DNA of 64,000 nt from Rhodococcus opacus B4 (GCF_000010805.1 NC_012522.1:6448001-6512000), one strand, 5' to 3'. Positions 18,175 through 28,155 are shown, counted from the stretch's first letter. Program-made: numbers and translations. Notes: a model not told the origin generated them from the letters alone.

Positions 18175-19524
18175 ATGTCAGTTGATGCAGCGGCGATCAT
18201 CGTGGCGATCACCACCGCAGCGGGGGCCATCGTTCAGGGAGCGGACATACCGCAGCCGGTGAAAGATCAAGCAGCAGAAGCAATTCAGGTGGTCGAGCAG
18301 GCCTCACCCGACGTTCAGAAACAAGTAAACGACGCACTGTCGACCCTCCCGGAACCGGCCCGCGTGCAGGCCGAGCAGATGGTGGCCCAGGCTTCGGATG
18401 TCGTGAAGCAGGCAACCGACCCCTACATCCCGCCGCCACCCGCCGTCGAGGCGGCGCCGCCGCCCGCCCCGGTGCCGCTGCCGGTCCTGCCGGACGGCCC
18501 GCTCGACCAGCCCCCCGTGATGAATGCCCCCGACGTCGGAACCGCGATCGGGGGCCTCGCCGCACTGCCGGGGGTCCCGGCCCTCATCAGTGGTCTCGGA
18601 TCGCTGATCCCGTCCGTGCCCGCCGGGTTTCCCGGTGTCTCGCTCGCGCCCGTCGGCGCCATCGCCGTCTTCGCGCCGTGGATCCGCAAGGCCGGATCGC
18701 TGTGCGAGGGCATCAAGCCCCCGACGCTGGCGGCCCTGTACTCGGTGGAGAACGGGTTCCGCTACGGCGCGACCTCACCGGTGTCCCGGGCGGGTGCCCG
18801 CGGCCCCGGCCAGTTCATGCCCGAAGCCTGGGCCCGGTACGGCAAGGACGCGGACGGCGACGGCAAGGTGGACATCAACGGCGTCGCCGACCCGATGATG
18901 GCGTCCGGGCAGATGCTGTGCGACCTGTTCGGGCAGATCGACGGGTGGAAGAAGGAGGGCGTGGTCAAGGGCGACACCCTCGACCTCACGATCGCCGCGT
19001 ACAACGCCGGTGGGGGTGCGGTCCGGACCGCAGGGGGCATGCCCGCCGGAAAGTTCGACTATGAGCACGAAACGCAGCCGTACGTCGCGCGCATCCGATC
19101 GCTCGAGGAGTCGTTCGCGCGGATGCTGTCGCCGTTCTTCTACGGTGCGGCCGCCGGCGACACGAGCCGCGTCGTGGAGGCGGCCATGCGGTTCATCGGC
19201 CTGCCGTACGTGTGGGGCGGCGGCAACATCAACGGACCGTCCGGCGGCGGGTTCGACTGCTCGGGGCTGACCTCGTTCGCGGTGTACGCCGCCACCGGCG
19301 TCAAACTGCCCCGCACGTCGGAAACGCAGTGGGGTGTCGGTGTGGAGGTGCCGCTGTCGGAGGCCAGGCCGGGAGACCTGCTGTTCGGCAACTGGCAGTC
19401 CGGTGGGCCGGGTCACGTGGCGATCTACGTCGGAAACGGCCAGATGCTGCACGCCCCGACGACGGGAGACGTGGTGCGCATCGGTCCCGTGTTCGCCGAC
19501 ATGAAGGCCCGCCGGGTCTTCTGA
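18175..19524 (+). CDS. Cell-wall hydrolase: SLT-like domain followed by NlpC/P60 endopeptidase
   Basis: 449 residues. The N-terminal 25 residues are hydrophobic (AAAIIVAITTAAGAIV) but not a typical signal peptide. A helical segment and a Pro-rich linker (residues 80-120) follow. Next comes a lytic transglycosylase-like region (LYSVENGFRYGA with the likely catalytic Glu, GPGQFMPEAW, IAAYNAGGGAV). A C-terminal NlpC/P60 domain has Cys in FDCSGLTSF, His in GHVAIYVG and His in MLHAPTTG. It would cut glycan strands and D-Glu-mDAP stem peptides. Mobile elements often carry such two-domain enzymes, but none is seen here. RBS GAGGAGGAG is strong. Confidence 0.85.
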   Translation: MSVDAAAIIVAITTAAGAIVQGADIPQPVKDQAAEAIQVVEQASPDVQKQVNDALSTLPEPARVQAEQMVAQASDVVKQATDPYIPPPPAVEAAPPPAPVPLPVLPDGPLDQPPVMNAPDVGTAIGGLAALPGVPALISGLGSLIPSVPAGFPGVSLAPVGAIAVFAPWIRKAGSLCEGIKPPTLAALYSVENGFRYGATSPVSRAGARGPGQFMPEAWARYGKDADGDGKVDINGVADPMMASGQMLCDLFGQIDGWKKEGVVKGDTLDLTIAAYNAGGGAVRTAGGMPAGKFDYEHETQPYVARIRSLEESFARMLSPFFYGAAAGDTSRVVEAAMRFIGLPYVWGGGNINGPSGGGFDCSGLTSFAVYAATGVKLPRTSETQWGVGVEVPLSEARPGDLLFGNWQSGGPGHVAIYVGNGQMLHAPTTGDVVRIGPVFADMKARRVF

Positions 19525-19542
19525 TCGGCAGGGGTCGATGCA

Positions 19543-19583
19543 GAAAACTCCGGCCCGGGCACTGGGCCCGGACCGGAGTTTTC
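19543..19583. terminator. Bidirectional terminator between wall hydrolase and greA
   Basis: GAAAACTCCGG...CCGGAGTTTTC inverted repeat with GC-rich inner pairing; A-run on one side and T-run on the other give intrinsic terminators in both directions for these convergent genes. Confidence 0.8.
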
Positions 19584-19599
19584 GGCGGTTGATCCGAGA

Positions 19600-20094
19600 T
19601 CAGCTGTGGTAAGGCTCCGCGCTGACGAGCGTCACCTTCATGCTGCTGCCGTTGGGCAGCGTGTATTCGCGGGTCTCGCCGACCTTCGCCTCGAGCAGTG
19701 CGCCACCCAGCGGAGAGTTGGGCGAGTACACCTCGAGCTTGTTGTCGCGGGCACCCTCTTCACGGGTCGCGATCAGGAACGTCTCGGTGTCCTTCTCGTC
19801 GCCGTCGTAGTAGACCTTCACCACGGAACCGGGCAGTGCGACACCGGACTGGGTGGGGGCCTCGCCGACCTTCGCGCTGTTCAGCAGTTCCTGGAGCTGA
19901 CGGATGCGCGCCTCCTGCTGACCCTGCTCTTCGCGGGCCGCGTGGTAGCCACCGTTCTCCTTCAGATCGCCCTCTTCGCGACGCTCGTTGATCTCGGCGG
20001 CGATGACCGGACGATTGGCAATGAGCTGGTCGAGTTCGCTCTTGAGCCTGTCATGTGACTCCTGGGTCAGCCAGGTCACCTGGGTCTCGGTCAT
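19600..20094 (-). CDS. greA: Transcription elongation factor GreA
   Basis: 164 residues: N-terminal coiled coil with GDLKENGGYHAAREEQ, whose tip acidic residues (Asp/Glu) enter the RNA polymerase secondary channel, then the C-terminal FKBP-like domain (SPLGGALLEAKVGE). It rescues backtracked RNA polymerase by stimulating transcript cleavage. The ATG has GAGGGAG 8 nt upstream. Order DUF4307-greA opposite mca matches M. tuberculosis Rv1080c-Rv1082. Its own promoter probably lies at 20257-20262, giving a leader of about 155 nt that begins with a hairpin. Confidence 0.95.
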   Translation of the reverse strand: MTETQVTWLTQESHDRLKSELDQLIANRPVIAAEINERREEGDLKENGGYHAAREEQGQQEARIRQLQELLNSAKVGEAPTQSGVALPGSVVKVYYDGDEKDTETFLIATREEGARDNKLEVYSPNSPLGGALLEAKVGETREYTLPNGSSMKVTLVSAEPYHS

Positions 20095-20223
20095 CTCGAT
20101 CACTCCCTCGTAGTTGGAGCCGCCGGGCTCCCTCGACAGACCACTGCAACAGCAGTGATCAACGGCTCGGCGGGATTCGACGGCCGGGGCCGTTCGTCTT
20201 CCGCCTTGCCGCCAATGCAGCAA

Positions 20224-20262
20224 TACACGGTTCCAAACCGGAACCGTGTACCAGGCGATTCT
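20224..20262 (-). promoter_or_regulatory. greA promoter -10 with hairpin at the predicted transcript start
   Basis: On the minus strand TAGAAT (20262-20257) is followed after 6 nt by a perfect 11-bp stem, TACACGGTTCC (20250-20240) and its complement (20234-20224), with a 5-nt loop. The first transcribed base should fall at or beside the stem, so the mRNA would begin with a hairpin. It could instead terminate transcription from the DUF4307 gene upstream, or be an operator. Confidence 0.55.
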
Positions 20263-20321
20263 AGCACGATCGGGGAGCGCAAACCCCGAATAAGCCGAAC
20301 GGTCGCTCGGCTGCGCTCGGG

Positions 20322-20747
20322 TCAGCCGCCGGTCAGATACGCCGGAACGTCCAGGCTGCAGCCGTAGATGTCGCCCATCGCAGGGGGGCGCGACGTGTAG
20401 ACGGGAGCGGTGACTTTCACCGTCTGGCTGTCGCCGCCGGCGATGTACACCTCGCGCCGGCCGGTCTCGGAACCGTCCTTGGACCGGGAGCGGACGATGC
20501 ACACCGCGGCCCGGGACGGATCCTCCCGGGTGACGGTGAACGTGATGTCGAGCTGCGAATCACTCACCAGATCGAATGACGTGGCTTCACTGTCGATCTC
20601 GGAGACGGCGAACTTGTCGTAAGCGACGAGCGCCACGATCACGCCCACGACGACGACCGCCGCGGAGAGCGCCCACACGAGCCAGCGCTTCGGGCGCGCG
20701 GGCTTTGCCGCGGCTGTGTATCGGCCCGGGGGAAGCGTTCTCGTCAT
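20322..20747 (-). CDS. DUF4307 membrane protein (Rv1081c-like)
   Basis: 141 residues: a basic, proline-rich cytoplasmic N-terminus (about 20 residues), one transmembrane helix (WLVWALSAAVVVVGVIVALVAY) and an extracellular beta-rich domain of about 90 residues with two cysteines (AVCIVR, YGCSLD). This matches DUF4307, a conserved actinobacterial family of unknown function always found beside greA and mca. It is upstream of greA on the same strand, 227 bp apart, and divergent from mca. Confidence 0.85.
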   Translation of the reverse strand: MTRTLPPGRYTAAAKPARPKRWLVWALSAAVVVVGVIVALVAYDKFAVSEIDSEATSFDLVSDSQLDITFTVTREDPSRAAVCIVRSRSKDGSETGRREVYIAGGDSQTVKVTAPVYTSRPPAMGDIYGCSLDVPAYLTGG

Positions 20748-20937
20748 CTCTCAACTCTCGTACCGCTCCGGTTCCACGTAACTCACAGCACTCGAGCGGG
20801 GGCACGGCTGCAAGCGGAACTCTCGGGTGGAACTATAGAGGACGTGCGTCGGTGCGCCGTCAGCGATGGCGGAGGCGAGAGCGCGCGACACGGACAAGCC
20901 GGCAACGGCTACTGGCGAAGTTGAGGTGAACGAATAC

Positions 20938-21816
20938 GTGAGCGGATTCCGGCTCATGGCCGTCCATGCGCATCCCGACGACGAGTCGAGCAAGGGTGCC
21001 GCGACAACGGCCCGTTACGCCGCAGAGGGCAACGAAGTGAAGGTCGTGACGTTGACCGGTGGTGAACGTGGCGACATCCTCAACCCCGCGATGGACGTGC
21101 CCGGGGTGCGGGACCGCATCCACGAGGTGCGCATCGAGGAAATGGCCGAGGCCGCGCGGATCCTCGGCGTCCAGCACCAGTGGCTGGGATTCGTGGACTC
21201 CGGCCTGCCGGAGGGCGACCCGAAGCCGCCGCTGCCGGAGGGCTGCTTCGCGCTCGTTCCTCTCGAGGAGTCGACCGAGGCGCTGGTACGTGCCATCCGC
21301 GAGTTCCGTCCGCACGTCATGACCACGTACGACGAGAACGGCGGGTACCCGCACCCCGATCACATCCGGTGCCACGAGGTGTCGATGGCCGCCTACGAGG
21401 CCGCCGCCGACCCGGAGCAGTTCCCGGACGCCGGTGAGCCGTGGAAGGTGCAGAAGGTCTACTACTCGCACGGCTTCATCCGGAAACGTCTCCTGCAGTT
21501 CCAGGAGGAGTACGACCGCCGCGGCGAAGAGTTCCCGATGGCCGAGTGGCTCAAGAAGTGGAAGACCGAGCAGGGTGATCTGATGGCGCGCGTCACCACC
21601 CAGATCACGTGTGGCGACTACTTCCCGCAGCGTGACGACGCGTTGCGCGCGCACGCGACGCAGATCGACCCGAACGGCTCGTTCTTCGCGGTTCCGCTCG
21701 AGATCCAGCAGAAGATCTGGCCGACCGAGGAATTCGAGCTGGCCAAGACCCGGGTCACCACCTCCATCCCGGAGAGCGATCTGTTCGCGGGCATCCACGA
21801 GGACGGACAGCAGTGA
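20938..21816 (+). CDS. mca: Mycothiol S-conjugate amidase
   Basis: 292 residues, LmbE-like zinc hydrolase. The metal motif AHPDDE is at residues 11-16 and the second ligand motif PHPDH near 138; GGERGDILNPAMD is family-typical. It cleaves mycothiol S-conjugates to a mercapturic acid and GlcN-Ins, detoxifying alkylating agents and antibiotics. GTG 20938 is chosen over earlier in-frame starts (20866 and 20926): TTGAGGTGA lies 8 nt upstream, and the N-terminus then matches the short one I recall for M. tuberculosis Mca. The stop overlaps the next gene by 4 bp. Confidence 0.94.
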   Translation: MSGFRLMAVHAHPDDESSKGAATTARYAAEGNEVKVVTLTGGERGDILNPAMDVPGVRDRIHEVRIEEMAEAARILGVQHQWLGFVDSGLPEGDPKPPLPEGCFALVPLEESTEALVRAIREFRPHVMTTYDENGGYPHPDHIRCHEVSMAAYEAAADPEQFPDAGEPWKVQKVYYSHGFIRKRLLQFQEEYDRRGEEFPMAEWLKKWKTEQGDLMARVTTQITCGDYFPQRDDALRAHATQIDPNGSFFAVPLEIQQKIWPTEEFELAKTRVTTSIPESDLFAGIHEDGQQ

Positions 21817-22130
21817 ATGCGTTGACGGTGCACCTCGTGGCCGGCGCGGCGGACGTCTTGGCGCAGACGCCGAGCACCCCGTCCGGTCCCGAGTTCGGCA
21901 AGGCGTCGCCCATCGGCCTCGTCGTCATTCTCGCGCTGCTCGCGGGCGTGGTGCTGCTGGTGCGTTCGATGAACAAGAAACTCAAGAACCTGCCCGAGAC
22001 GTTCGAGCCGGAACACCCGGAGCCGGACCAGGAAGTGGACGAGGGCACCGACCGCGGTGCGATCCACGGCGGCGCGGGGAAGACCGAACCGCCGAAGCCC
22101 ACGGACACCCCGCCGAACCTGCAGAAGTAG
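21813..22130 (+). CDS. Small membrane protein, Rv1083-like
   Basis: 105 residues: a short periplasm-facing N-terminus, one transmembrane helix (GLVVILALLAGVVLLVRSM), then a charged cytoplasmic tail rich in Glu, Pro, Asp and Lys. The GTG start overlaps the mca stop (GTGA), a classic coupled junction. It is conserved after mca in mycobacteria; function unknown. It may place Mca or a partner at the membrane, which is inference only. Confidence 0.8.
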   Translation: MNALTVHLVAGAADVLAQTPSTPSGPEFGKASPIGLVVILALLAGVVLLVRSMNKKLKNLPETFEPEHPEPDQEVDEGTDRGAIHGGAGKTEPPKPTDTPPNLQK

Positions 22131-22147
22131 TCGAACAGGAGCTGGAC

Positions 22148-24156
<2,009 letters not shown>

Positions 24157-24163
<7 letters not shown>

Positions 24164-24173
24164 TCCCTACCGG
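24157..24173. terminator. Short hairpin overlapping both convergent stop codons
   Basis: CCGGTAG and CTACCGG with a 3-nt loop; the stem contains the TAG stop of the DUF255 gene and the complementary TAG of the hemolysin III gene. Without a T-run it is at best a weak terminator. Confidence 0.45.
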
Positions 24174-24835
24174 AACACCACCAGCCACACCGCGATGTAG
24201 TGGCACAGCGCCGCGATGACGGTGGCGGCGTGGAAGAACTCGTGATGCCCGAACGTCGTGGGCCACGGGTTGGGCCACTTGGTGGCGTAGAGGATCGCCC
24301 CGACCGAGTACAGGATGCCGCCGATCAGCAGCAGCAGCATCGGGAGGACGCCGACCTCGTGCGTCAGTTCGGGTGCCACCGGGACGATGGCCCAGCCGAG
24401 CAGCAGGTACAGCGGCACCCCGACCCAGCGCGGCGCCGTCGGCCACAGCATCTTCAGTGCGACGCCGGCGAGTGCCCCCGCCCACACGACGATCAGCAGC
24501 GTCCGGCCCGTCTCGGCCGGAAGACCCAGCACCGCGAACGGGGTGTAGCTGCCCGCGATGAACAGGAAGATCATCGAGTGGTCCGCGCGTTTCATCCACG
24601 TGCGGGCCGAGACGGTGCTCCAGTGGATGCGGTGGTACGTCGCGCTGACACCGAACACCCCGCACACCGTGAGGCTGTAGACGGCGGTGGCGAGCGCCGC
24701 TTCCCCGGACACCTGGGTACCGGACAGTGTGACGAGGACGAGGCCGGCGATCACGGAGACGCCGAACGCCCACAGGTGGATCCACCCTCGCATTCGGGGC
24801 TTGACGGGCAATTCGTCGAGGCCGAAAGCGGTCAC
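24167..24835 (-). CDS. Hemolysin III family (PAQR) membrane protein
   Basis: 222 residues with about seven membrane segments. PAQR/hemolysin III hallmarks are visible: ATYHRIHW (Ser/His region), DHSMIFLFIAGSYTPF, and C-terminal HHEFFHAATVIAALCHY with HxxxH. These residues coordinate zinc in PAQR hydrolases, related to ceramidase/adiponectin receptors. In bacteria it is linked to membrane lipid homeostasis; haemolysis is a historic name. It starts with GTG 24835. A perfect 11-bp palindrome lies 28 bp upstream, so it is probably controlled by a repressor. It is the Rv1085c counterpart. Confidence 0.9.
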   Translation of the reverse strand: MTAFGLDELPVKPRMRGWIHLWAFGVSVIAGLVLVTLSGTQVSGEAALATAVYSLTVCGVFGVSATYHRIHWSTVSARTWMKRADHSMIFLFIAGSYTPFAVLGLPAETGRTLLIVVWAGALAGVALKMLWPTAPRWVGVPLYLLLGWAIVPVAPELTHEVGVLPMLLLLIGGILYSVGAILYATKWPNPWPTTFGHHEFFHAATVIAALCHYIAVWLVVFR

Positions 24836-24862
24836 CGAACACCTCTTCTCGCTGTGCGTGGC

Positions 24863-24888
24863 GCTAACCTACGCAACCGTAGGTTAGC
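24863..24888. promoter_or_regulatory. Operator-like palindrome upstream of hemolysin III gene
   Basis: GCTAACCTACG, 4-nt spacer, then CGTAGGTTAGC: a perfect 11-bp inverted repeat of the size bound by TetR-type dimers. It lies 28 bp before the hemolysin III start, where it would overlap the promoter or transcript start. It is about 110 bp from uppS on the other side. Confidence 0.65.
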
Positions 24889-24968
24889 TTGTGGTGAGAG
24901 CGTACCCGTCGGTAGCAGGATGTCGTGCGCTGTGTGACGGCCGTCGCGGATCACCTTCGGCTGCGGCG

Positions 24969-24974
24969 TAGTCT
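24969..24974 (+). promoter_or_regulatory. -10 hexamer upstream of uppS mini-ORF
   Basis: TAGTCT, 8 nt before an ATG at 24983 that opens a five-codon ORF; spacing fits a leaderless transcript start at or near that ATG. Confidence 0.5.
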
Positions 24975-24982
24975 TGCGTGTC

Positions 24983-25000
24983 ATGGTGATCTCCAGGTGA
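24983..25000 (+). CDS. Five-codon leader ORF (MVISR) overlapping uppS start
   Basis: ATG GTG ATC TCC AGG TGA; its stop overlaps the uppS GTG in a GTGA junction. The -10 hexamer 8 nt upstream would make it leaderless. No Shine-Dalgarno is seen for uppS, so ribosomes finishing this ORF may re-initiate on uppS. It may be chance. Confidence 0.4.
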   Translation: MVISR

Positions 25001-25764
25001 GTGCGCGAGGACTGCTGTACAGCATCTACGAGCGTCGGCTACTGAAGCGGCTCGACGGTCTGCAGCACCCCCGGCACATAGCCGTGATGTGCGACGGCAA
25101 CCGGCGGTGGGCCCGGGAGAACGGCTTCGAGGACGTCAGCCACGGCCACCGCATGGGCGCCCTGAAGATCTCCGAGATGCTCGGCTGGTGCGACGCCGCG
25201 GGCATCGAGATGGCCACCATCTACCTGCTGTCCACCGAGAACCTGCGCCGTGACCCCGAGGAACTCGACACGCTGCTCGAGATCATCACGGACGTCGTCG
25301 AGGAAATCTCCGGACCGGACAAGAACTGGAGCGTCAAGATCGTCGGCGCCCTCGACCTGCTGCCCGCCGAACAGTCCCGCCGCCTGCGGGACGCGGCCGC
25401 CGGAACCGAGGGTCGCACCGGCACCCACGTCAACGTCGCGATCGGCTACGGCGGCCGCCAGGAGATCGCCGACGCCGTGCAGTCGCTGCTCAGCGAGAAA
25501 CTTCTCGCCGGACTGGCGGGCGACGAACTCGTGAAATCGATCACCGTCGACGGCATCGACGGCCACCTCTACACGTCCGGCCAGCCCGACCCGGACCTCG
25601 TCATCCGCACGTCGGGGGAGCAGCGGCTGTCGGGGTTCCTGCTGTGGCAGAGCGCGTACTCCGAGATCTGGTTCACGGAGGCGTACTGGCCGGAGTTCCG
25701 CCGCGTCGACTTCCTCCGGGCGTTGCGCGACTACGCCGCCCGGCACCGCCGCTTCGGCGTCTGA
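24997..25764 (+). CDS. uppS: Short-chain (Z)-isoprenyl diphosphate synthase (Rv1086-like)
   Basis: 255 residues, cis-prenyltransferase family. CDGNRRWAREN near residue 29 holds the catalytic Asp; STENLRRDPEEL and the C-terminal RTSGEQRLSGFLLWQ and WFTEAYWPEF complete the family motifs. Synteny with Rv1086 suggests it makes short Z,E-farnesyl diphosphate, the primer for decaprenyl phosphate, the carrier for arabinogalactan. A longer-chain undecaprenyl synthase function cannot be excluded from sequence. GTG 24997 is chosen by homology; there is no good Shine-Dalgarno, only the overlapping mini-ORF. Confidence 0.9.
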   Translation: MSARGLLYSIYERRLLKRLDGLQHPRHIAVMCDGNRRWARENGFEDVSHGHRMGALKISEMLGWCDAAGIEMATIYLLSTENLRRDPEELDTLLEIITDVVEEISGPDKNWSVKIVGALDLLPAEQSRRLRDAAAGTEGRTGTHVNVAIGYGGRQEIADAVQSLLSEKLLAGLAGDELVKSITVDGIDGHLYTSGQPDPDLVIRTSGEQRLSGFLLWQSAYSEIWFTEAYWPEFRRVDFLRALRDYAARHRRFGV

Positions 25765-25765
25765 C

Positions 25766-25805
25766 GTGAGCGGCGAAGCGTGCCGGAACACACTTCGCCG
25801 CTCAC
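25766..25805. terminator. Bidirectional hairpin between uppS and coaA
   Basis: GTGAGCGGCGAAG at 25766-25778 pairs perfectly (13 bp) with 25793-25805; it fills the gap between the two convergent stop codons. The design resembles the hairpin repeat family but the sequence differs. Confidence 0.7.
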
Positions 25806-26738
25806 CTACAGCTTGCGGAGCCGCAGCCGGTTGATCGAATGATTCGCATCCTTGCGGAGCACGAGTGTCGCGCGGGGACGCGTCGGCAGGATGTTCTCCA
25901 CCAGATTCGGCCGGTTGATGTTGTGCCAGATCTCCTGCGCGGCAGACGTCGCGTCCCGATCGGACAGTCCGGCGTAGTGGTGGAAATGCGCGTCGGGATC
26001 GGAGAACGACGTCTTCCGCAGCGCCAGAAACCGCTGGATGTACCAGTTCTCGATGTCCTCGATGCGGGCGTCGACGTAGATCGAGAAGTCGAACAGGTCC
26101 GACACCATCAGCCGGGGACCGGTCTGCAGCACGTTGAGACCCTCGATGATGAGAATGTCCGGCTGCCGGATCAGGTGATACTGGCCGGGGATGATGTCGT
26201 ACGAGATGTGCGAATAGACCGGTGCGGCCACCTCTTCGGCCCCCGACTTCACCTCGGTGACGAACCGCAGCAGCTTGCGTCGGTCGTAACTCTCGGGGAA
26301 GCCCTTGCGGTGCATGATCCCGCGACGGTTCAATTCGGCCGTCGGATACAGGAACCCGTCCGTCGTCACCAGGTCGACACGGGGATGGTGCTCCCAGCGC
26401 GCGAGAAGCGCCTGCAGGACACGCGCCGTGGTGGACTTGCCCACCGCCACGCTGCCCGCGACGCCGATCACGAACGGCACCTGCTGGTCGGGATGCTTCT
26501 CGCCGAGGAACGTCGCGGTCGCCGCGAACAGTCGCTGCCGGGCCGCGACCTGCAGGTGGATGAGACGCGACAGCGGCAGGTAGACCTCCGCGACCTCCTC
26601 CAGGTCGATCTGCTCGCCGAGGCCCCGCAGTCCGTACAGCTCTTCCTCGGTGAGGACGAGCGGCGTCGACTTACGCAGTGTGCGCCACTGCTTCCGGTCG
26701 AATTCGACGTACGGACTGGACTCGCTCGTCCGCGCCAT
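25806..26738 (-). CDS. coaA: Type I pantothenate kinase
   Basis: 310 residues. Walker A GVAGSVAVGKST near residue 100, VDLVTTDGFLYP, HISYDIIPGQYHLIRQPDILIIEGLNVL, and C-terminal NINRPNLVENILPTR are diagnostic of bacterial type I PanK. It phosphorylates pantothenate, the committed and usually feedback-inhibited step of CoA synthesis. The ATG is clear. It is convergent with uppS and divergent from the DUF885 gene, as coaA is beside glyA in M. tuberculosis (Rv1092c-Rv1093). Confidence 0.96.
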   Translation of the reverse strand: MARTSESSPYVEFDRKQWRTLRKSTPLVLTEEELYGLRGLGEQIDLEEVAEVYLPLSRLIHLQVAARQRLFAATATFLGEKHPDQQVPFVIGVAGSVAVGKSTTARVLQALLARWEHHPRVDLVTTDGFLYPTAELNRRGIMHRKGFPESYDRRKLLRFVTEVKSGAEEVAAPVYSHISYDIIPGQYHLIRQPDILIIEGLNVLQTGPRLMVSDLFDFSIYVDARIEDIENWYIQRFLALRKTSFSDPDAHFHHYAGLSDRDATSAAQEIWHNINRPNLVENILPTRPRATLVLRKDANHSINRLRLRKL

Positions 26739-26893
26739 CAGTTCCGCTCACACTCGGGTACCAGGGGGAGTGAGCGGCACATGCCCAGAATCTCTGCCGT
26801 CGTCGTCGCGCTGGCGAGTAGCGGTTGCATAGTCGGATTGTGCTTGGTGCCACAGGCTGCGCTGTCGGCGGGTCGGGCAGACGCGTCTGCGAC

Positions 26894-26899
26894 TAAGGT
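26894..26899 (+). promoter_or_regulatory. -10 hexamer of DUF885 gene
   Basis: TAAGGT, 8 nt before the ATG at 26908; fits a leaderless start. Confidence 0.4.
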
Positions 26900-26907
26900 C
26901 GGACGGC

Positions 26908-28128
26908 ATGGAATCCGATTCGTTCGTCCGCGAATACTTGCTGCTCGGGCTGGGTTTCGACCGGCTGGAGGAAGGATTCGTCGACGCGTACACCGGCGAT
27001 CCCGCGTTGCGCAGGCAGGTGGAGAACGCGCCGAAGCCCGATCCGCGGGACCTCGCGCGCACGGCGGCGAACCTCCGCGCGGAGTTGCCGTCGGCCGGGC
27101 TGTCCGAGGAGCGGACGCGGTTCCTCGACGTCCACCTGCGCGCGCTCGAATGCTCGGGACGCAAGTTCGCCGGTGACGACGTGGGCTTCGTCGACGAGGT
27201 CGAGGCGTACTTCGACGTCCGGATCGAACGCGGCGACGAGGAGCAGTACCGCGAGGCGCACCGGAAGATGGACGCGGTGCTGCCCGGGCCGGGACCGCTG
27301 GCCGAACGCATCCGGGTGCACCGGGCGAAGGACGCGATTCCCGCCGACCGGTTGCAGGAATGTGTGGACGCCTTCTCGAGCGCCCTGCGTGACCTGGTGC
27401 GGCAGCACTACGCGCTGCCCGAGTCCGAGGTGGTGGAGTACGAGGTGGTGGGCGACAAACCGTGGTCCGGGTTCAACTACTACCTCGGCGACTACCGCTC
27501 GAAGGTCGCGATCAATTCCGATCTCGAGCAGCACATGGCGAACCTGCCGCGGCTGATCGCGCACGAGTCGTACCCGGGTCACCACACCGAGCACTGCCGG
27601 AAGGAGGCCGGACTGGTCGGCGCGGGACAACTCGAGCAGACGCTGTTCGTCGTCAACACCCCGCAGTGCCTGATGGCCGAGGGCCTCGCCGACCTCGCGC
27701 TCGAGGCGATCGTCGGGTCCGACTGGGGGCTGTGGGCGCAGGAAATCTACGCCGACCTCGGTCTGCGATTCGACGGTGAGCAGGCGCAGCGCCTGTCCGG
27801 CGCGTCCGGACAGCTGCTCGGGGTACGGCAGGACGCGGCGATGATGCTGCACGACGAAGGCCGCAGCCACGACGACGTCGCGGCGTTCCTGCAGCGGTGG
27901 AGCCTGTCGACCCCCGAGCGGGCCCGGCAGTCGCTGCGCTTCCTGTCCTCGCCGCTGTGGCGGGCCTACACCAGCACCTACGTGGAGGGGTACCGCCTGC
28001 TCGGGGGCTGGCTGGCCGAGGTGCCGGTCGGCGCGGAGCGGTCGGAACGGTTCCGGCGGCTGCTCGACGAGCCCCTCGTCCCCAGCGTCCTGCGTGCCGG
28101 TGAGGGATACCTCACCGCGGGCGGTTAG
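26908..28128 (+). CDS. DUF885 family putative zinc peptidase
   Basis: 406 residues, mostly helical. HESYPGHHTEHC near residue 225 is the family's metal signature (H-E-x4-H-H), and CLMAEGLADLALEAI supplies a downstream Glu, the arrangement of gluzincin-like metallopeptidases. No signal peptide, so probably cytoplasmic. DUF885 proteins are generally longer (500-600 aa, often exported); this is a shorter actinobacterial form. Substrate unknown. It is inserted between coaA and glyA relative to M. tuberculosis. Confidence 0.78.
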   Translation: MESDSFVREYLLLGLGFDRLEEGFVDAYTGDPALRRQVENAPKPDPRDLARTAANLRAELPSAGLSEERTRFLDVHLRALECSGRKFAGDDVGFVDEVEAYFDVRIERGDEEQYREAHRKMDAVLPGPGPLAERIRVHRAKDAIPADRLQECVDAFSSALRDLVRQHYALPESEVVEYEVVGDKPWSGFNYYLGDYRSKVAINSDLEQHMANLPRLIAHESYPGHHTEHCRKEAGLVGAGQLEQTLFVVNTPQCLMAEGLADLALEAIVGSDWGLWAQEIYADLGLRFDGEQAQRLSGASGQLLGVRQDAAMMLHDEGRSHDDVAAFLQRWSLSTPERARQSLRFLSSPLWRAYTSTYVEGYRLLGGWLAEVPVGAERSERFRRLLDEPLVPSVLRAGEGYLTAGG

Positions 28129-28149
28129 GAAGTCCTCACGGGTAGTTCG

Positions 28150-28155
28150 TAGACT
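28150..28155 (+). promoter_or_regulatory. -10 hexamer of glyA
   Basis: TAGACT about 40 nt before the glyA ATG; a Shine-Dalgarno TTGGAG at 28181-28186 follows, so this transcript should carry a short 5' leader. Confidence 0.5.

Noticed and set aside
26781..27176. ATG frame beginning MPRISAVVVALASSG, resembling a signal peptide
   Set aside because: It runs deep into the DUF885 coding region in another frame and has no stop at a sensible place.
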